Shown: in pieces, positions 61,627-64,000 of the stretch
How the letters are laid out: each line of letters begins with the position of its first letter
Position numbering within the stretch: position 1 is the first letter of the stretch
Assembly: GCA_001796355.1 (NCBI GenBank)
Contig: MGMG01000096.1
Location: forward strand, 1-64,000
Length of the DNA: 64,000 nt
Origin: Chloroflexi bacterium GWB2_54_36
GTDB lineage: Bacteria > Chloroflexota > Anaerolineae > Anaerolineales > Anaerolineaceae
Reading direction: 5' to 3'
Program-made: the position numbers and the translations under genes
Notes under the pieces: model-generated
The model's input: only the letters and a program-made list of their open reading frames with translations
Told to the model about the DNA's origin: nothing
Databases searched by the model: none

Positions 61627-63039
61627 ATGCAGAATCTGCGCGGCCTAAAAATTGCAGCCATCGTACTGCTGACCCTGGCTGCAGCCTGCACCCCAAAGGC
61701 TGCAATGGATCAATACGAGTCGTTCGATGCAACCCAATTCAGTCAACCCACGCAAATTGACAATGAATGGTTTCCATTGATCCCCGGCACTCAATTAACC
61801 TTCGAAGGATTTACCAGCAGCCAGGGGGAGCAAGTCCCCCATCAGGTGATTTTCACCGTGACCGACCTGGTAAAAGAGATCGACGGGATCAATAACGTGG
61901 TCGCCTGGGAAAGAGATTTTAGCGATGGCCGGTTGGTAGAAGCTGAGCTGGTCTTTTTTGCCCAGGCGGACGACGGCACCGTTTGGAGCCTAGGTCAGTA
62001 CCCGGAGGAATACGAAAACGGGAAAATAATCGACAACCCGGTCTGGATACATGGAATTGAAGAAGCCCAGGCTGGCATTTTCATGCAAGGCGACCCACAG
62101 GTTGGATCGGAAAGCTATTCGCAGGGCTGGGGTCCGGCAGTGGAATATACCGACCGCGGCCAGGTCTCACAAGACGGACAGCCGGTTTGCGTCCCCTTCG
62201 ACTGTTACGAGGACATTCTGGTCATCGATGAAACCAGTTTGCTCGAGCCGGATGCGCATCAGCTCAAATATTACGCAATGGGTATCGGCAACATCCGGGT
62301 ATCCTGGACCGGAGACGACCAGACACAGGAGACCCTGGAGTTAACGGACTACATCCAGCTTGGTTCTGAAGCTATGGCCGAAGTGCGGGCAGAAGCGCTC
62401 AAATTAGAGGCGAGCGCATACGCGAACAGTGAGGATGTGTACGGAAAAACCAAACCCGCTACGCCGGCAGCGTCCATGCCGGCCCAAAGCAGCTCCACCG
62501 GTGGTAAAGCCGAAATCGTGGTGTACATGGCGGATCTTGGCGAGAATGCGTTGACGGAACTCGATTTTGTCGCGGAAACTGCCGCTGCGGGTGGAAAGAT
62601 GGTCAGCTTGCCCAACAACGGGGATGAACTCGACCCACCCCCGGAAAACGATCCACATGTCCTTTTTAGCGTTCCTGTACTGAGTGATACACCCTACCGC
62701 TGCTGGGTGCACTTAAAAGTAGGAGCGCCAAAGGGTAAATCGCAGGCAAATGTTGTGTGGATCCAGGTTTCCGGTGCGCAGGATGGGGCCGGTAACGCGG
62801 CCTACCAGCCTGGTTCAGCCAGTTATTTAACTGCGCAGGGACCAACCACTGAGGGTTGGACCTGGGTATCCTGTGATGGCGAAATGGGATCGACTCAATC
62901 GTTAATCTCTTTCAATACCGCCGGGGAGATAACCGTCCGATTGCAGGCCGGCGCCGAAGGGGTGGGATTTGACCAGTTTGTACTCAGTTCAGCGCAATTT
63001 TTGGAAGAACCACCCAGCGCTGCCATCGTTGAAAAATAG
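61627..63039 (+). CDS. Exported lipoprotein of unknown function with CBM-like C-terminal domain
   Basis: 470 residues. The lipobox AAAC (residues 18-21) follows a short hydrophobic signal. The middle part (about 35-250) is beta-rich with WFPLIPGTQLTFEGF and repeated acidic strands; a Cys pair in PVCVPFDCYED may form a disulfide. After a Pro/Ser linker (about 275-295) a jelly-roll-like domain follows, with YRCWVHLKVGAPKGKSQANVVW and closing ITVRLQAGAEGVGFDQFVLS, resembling carbohydrate-binding or malectin-like modules. GAAGGAG precedes the ATG. It is the first gene after the export cluster, 78 bases downstream, and may be co-expressed. No enzymatic residues are recognised. Confidence 0.75.
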   Translation: MQNLRGLKIAAIVLLTLAAACTPKAAMDQYESFDATQFSQPTQIDNEWFPLIPGTQLTFEGFTSSQGEQVPHQVIFTVTDLVKEIDGINNVVAWERDFSDGRLVEAELVFFAQADDGTVWSLGQYPEEYENGKIIDNPVWIHGIEEAQAGIFMQGDPQVGSESYSQGWGPAVEYTDRGQVSQDGQPVCVPFDCYEDILVIDETSLLEPDAHQLKYYAMGIGNIRVSWTGDDQTQETLELTDYIQLGSEAMAEVRAEALKLEASAYANSEDVYGKTKPATPAASMPAQSSSTGGKAEIVVYMADLGENALTELDFVAETAAAGGKMVSLPNNGDELDPPPENDPHVLFSVPVLSDTPYRCWVHLKVGAPKGKSQANVVWIQVSGAQDGAGNAAYQPGSASYLTAQGPTTEGWTWVSCDGEMGSTQSLISFNTAGEITVRLQAGAEGVGFDQFVLSSAQFLEEPPSAAIVEK

Positions 63040-63050
63040 GTGGAAAGCTT

Positions 63051-63275
63051 ATGAATACGGTAGAAAAATCCTTCAAACTCGATATTCCATCCAATTTTGG
63101 GCATCTGTTGCTGCGTTTCATCAAAGTGGTTGTGATCGCTTTTATTGTTTTGCAGGTCAAAGAATACGTCGATGCCGGGATGTTCGACACAGCCGCTACC
63201 CTGGTAGATGCCGGGTTGATCGCTGCTGGCATCTTGATCATCGATTTGATCCTGATGAGTCTGAATAAGCGCTAA
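63051..63275 (+). CDS. Small two-helix membrane protein of unknown function
   Basis: 74 residues. Two hydrophobic helices (about 20-40, LLLRFIKVVVIAFIVLQV, and 48-69, TLVDAGLIAAGILIIDLILM) are joined by a short loop. The start ATG has AGGTGG eleven bases upstream. An overlapping 99-residue frame starting at 62969 has no such support and is a shadow. It follows the lipoprotein gene by 11 bases, so it is probably the last gene of that transcript. Function unknown. Confidence 0.7.
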   Translation: MNTVEKSFKLDIPSNFGHLLLRFIKVVVIAFIVLQVKEYVDAGMFDTAATLVDAGLIAAGILIIDLILMSLNKR

Positions 63276-63284
63276 CCGGCAGCG

Positions 63285-64000
63285 TTACACTTTTCCCATT
63301 ACGGTTTTCGCCAGCGCTTCCAAGCCAGCCAGGTCATCCAGGTCGAGCCATTGAAGCATCAGGCCTTGGACGCCGGCATCTGCCAGTGCGCCGATCTGGT
63401 CGATAACCGCTGACGGCGTACCGACGATCATCCCACGCTCCTTGAGCTCTTCCACCGATGAATTTCCTTCACCGGCGACGCGCCGGTCAAAAGCAGCCTG
63501 ATCCGCGCCGAAAACCAGCCCGGTCATCATGGAACGTCTGACCATGTTCGGTTCTCGACCCTCAACCAGGATGAATTCGTCCAAACGGCCGTTTAATCTT
63601 CGGTATTCCTCGGGTTTCAGGTAAATGGCATTCCATTCGTCCGCGTATCTGGCTGCCAGTCTCAATGTGCGACCTTTGCCATTACCCCCAATCAAGATCG
63701 GCGGCCCGCCCGGGCGCTGCGGTCGGGGTAATAGGGCGGCTTTTTGCAGTTCGAAATATTTTCCGACAAAGCTAACTGGTTCATTCTGGTTCAGTAGCTG
63801 CTGGACAATCTGTATCCCCTCTTCGAAGCGATCGAAGCGTTCTGCAGGCGGCAGCAGGTCAAATCCGTATAGTTGATGCTCGCGTTCCTGCCAACCCGCC
63901 CCGAGACCAAGCGTCAGGCGTCCCCCCGACAGGTCGTCAACCGCGGCGGCCATGCGCGCGGTCAACGCTGGATGCCGGAAGGAGACTGGCGTTACCAGCG
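63285..64000 (-). CDS. LLM class flavin-dependent oxidoreductase, N-terminal part outside the window
   Basis: The frame is open to the right window edge, so the N-terminus is missing; about 238 residues are seen. Luciferase-like monooxygenase motifs: PVSFRHPALTARMAAAVDDLSGGRLTLGLGAGW, then RFEEGIQIVQQLL, PRPQRPGGPPILIGGNGKGRTLRLAARYADEWN and the closing GTPSAVIDQIGALADAGVQGLMLQW. Members use FMN or F420 to oxidise or reduce small organic molecules. The cofactor cannot be decided from the visible part. It is convergent with the small membrane protein. Confidence 0.88.
   Translation of the reverse strand, partial: LVTPVSFRHPALTARMAAAVDDLSGGRLTLGLGAGWQEREHQLYGFDLLPPAERFDRFEEGIQIVQQLLNQNEPVSFVGKYFELQKAALLPRPQRPGGPPILIGGNGKGRTLRLAARYADEWNAIYLKPEEYRRLNGRLDEFILVEGREPNMVRRSMMTGLVFGADQAAFDRRVAGEGNSSVEELKERGMIVGTPSAVIDQIGALADAGVQGLMLQWLDLDDLAGLEALAKTVMGKV

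Overview
The window looks like chromosomal sequence of a monoderm bacterium of the phylum Chloroflexota, most likely class Anaerolineae. This is inferred from gene style, not from a marker search. The pointers are a cell-surface protein with a long Thr/Pro linker, a SARP-type BTAD/NB-ARC/TPR regulator, a double-length FAD-dependent thymidylate synthase, an MGDG-synthase-type glycosyltransferase, many lipoproteins, RND pumps with no outer-membrane channel gene nearby, and a T-box before trpS. Promoters often carry a clear TATAAT box, sometimes directly next to the start codon.

Layout. 1-6.5 kb: end of a beta-helix surface protein, an MBL-fold hydrolase, a minus-strand group (membrane protein, JAMM peptidase, plsY) and a divergent membrane protein. 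6.6-11.4 kb: gyrB, an Ldh-family dehydrogenase and a GH13 alpha-glucosidase. 11.7-20.7 kb: an information-processing operon nusA-rnpM(ylxR)-infB-rbfA-nrnA-truB-ribF-thyX. 20.7-24.1 kb: thioredoxin-like protein, DinB/DfsB-like protein, pyrophosphatase, and a T-box leader with trpS. 24.1-33.3 kb: a repeat cluster, then a complete minus-strand cytochrome c maturation operon (ccmE-F-H-G-I-like, a dihaem lipoprotein, ccmA-B-C and a 53-residue ccmD-like gene). Its CcmE carries the variant CxxxY haem-binding motif. 33.5-44.3 kb: nucleosidase, glycolipid-type glycosyltransferase, CinA/PncC, GH1 glucosidase with a histidine phosphatase, a second repeat cluster, an unknown membrane protein with a consensus promoter, a two-component system, RNase D and a beta-CASP nuclease.

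44.35-48.66 kb: tRNA-Ser(CGA) followed by a 4.2 kb segment closed by a near-perfect copy of the tRNA 3' end. This resembles a tRNA-targeted island that has lost its integrase. It holds a candidate structured RNA, a small exported peptide and the 989-residue SARP/STAND regulator. 48.9-64 kb: NTF2-like and CHRD proteins, an orphan LuxR-type response regulator, a pseudo-receiver protein, then a same-strand export cluster: RND pump, ABC ATPase, ABC permease with an extracytoplasmic domain, a stripped-down adaptor lipoprotein with a very acidic insert, and a second RND pump. A lipoprotein and a small membrane protein follow, then a partial LLM-class flavin oxidoreductase at the edge.

Most unusual elements: the RND-ABC-RND export cluster with a hairpin-less adaptor, the tRNA-Ser island with its folded RNA candidate, and the CxxxY-type Ccm system that retains CcmH.
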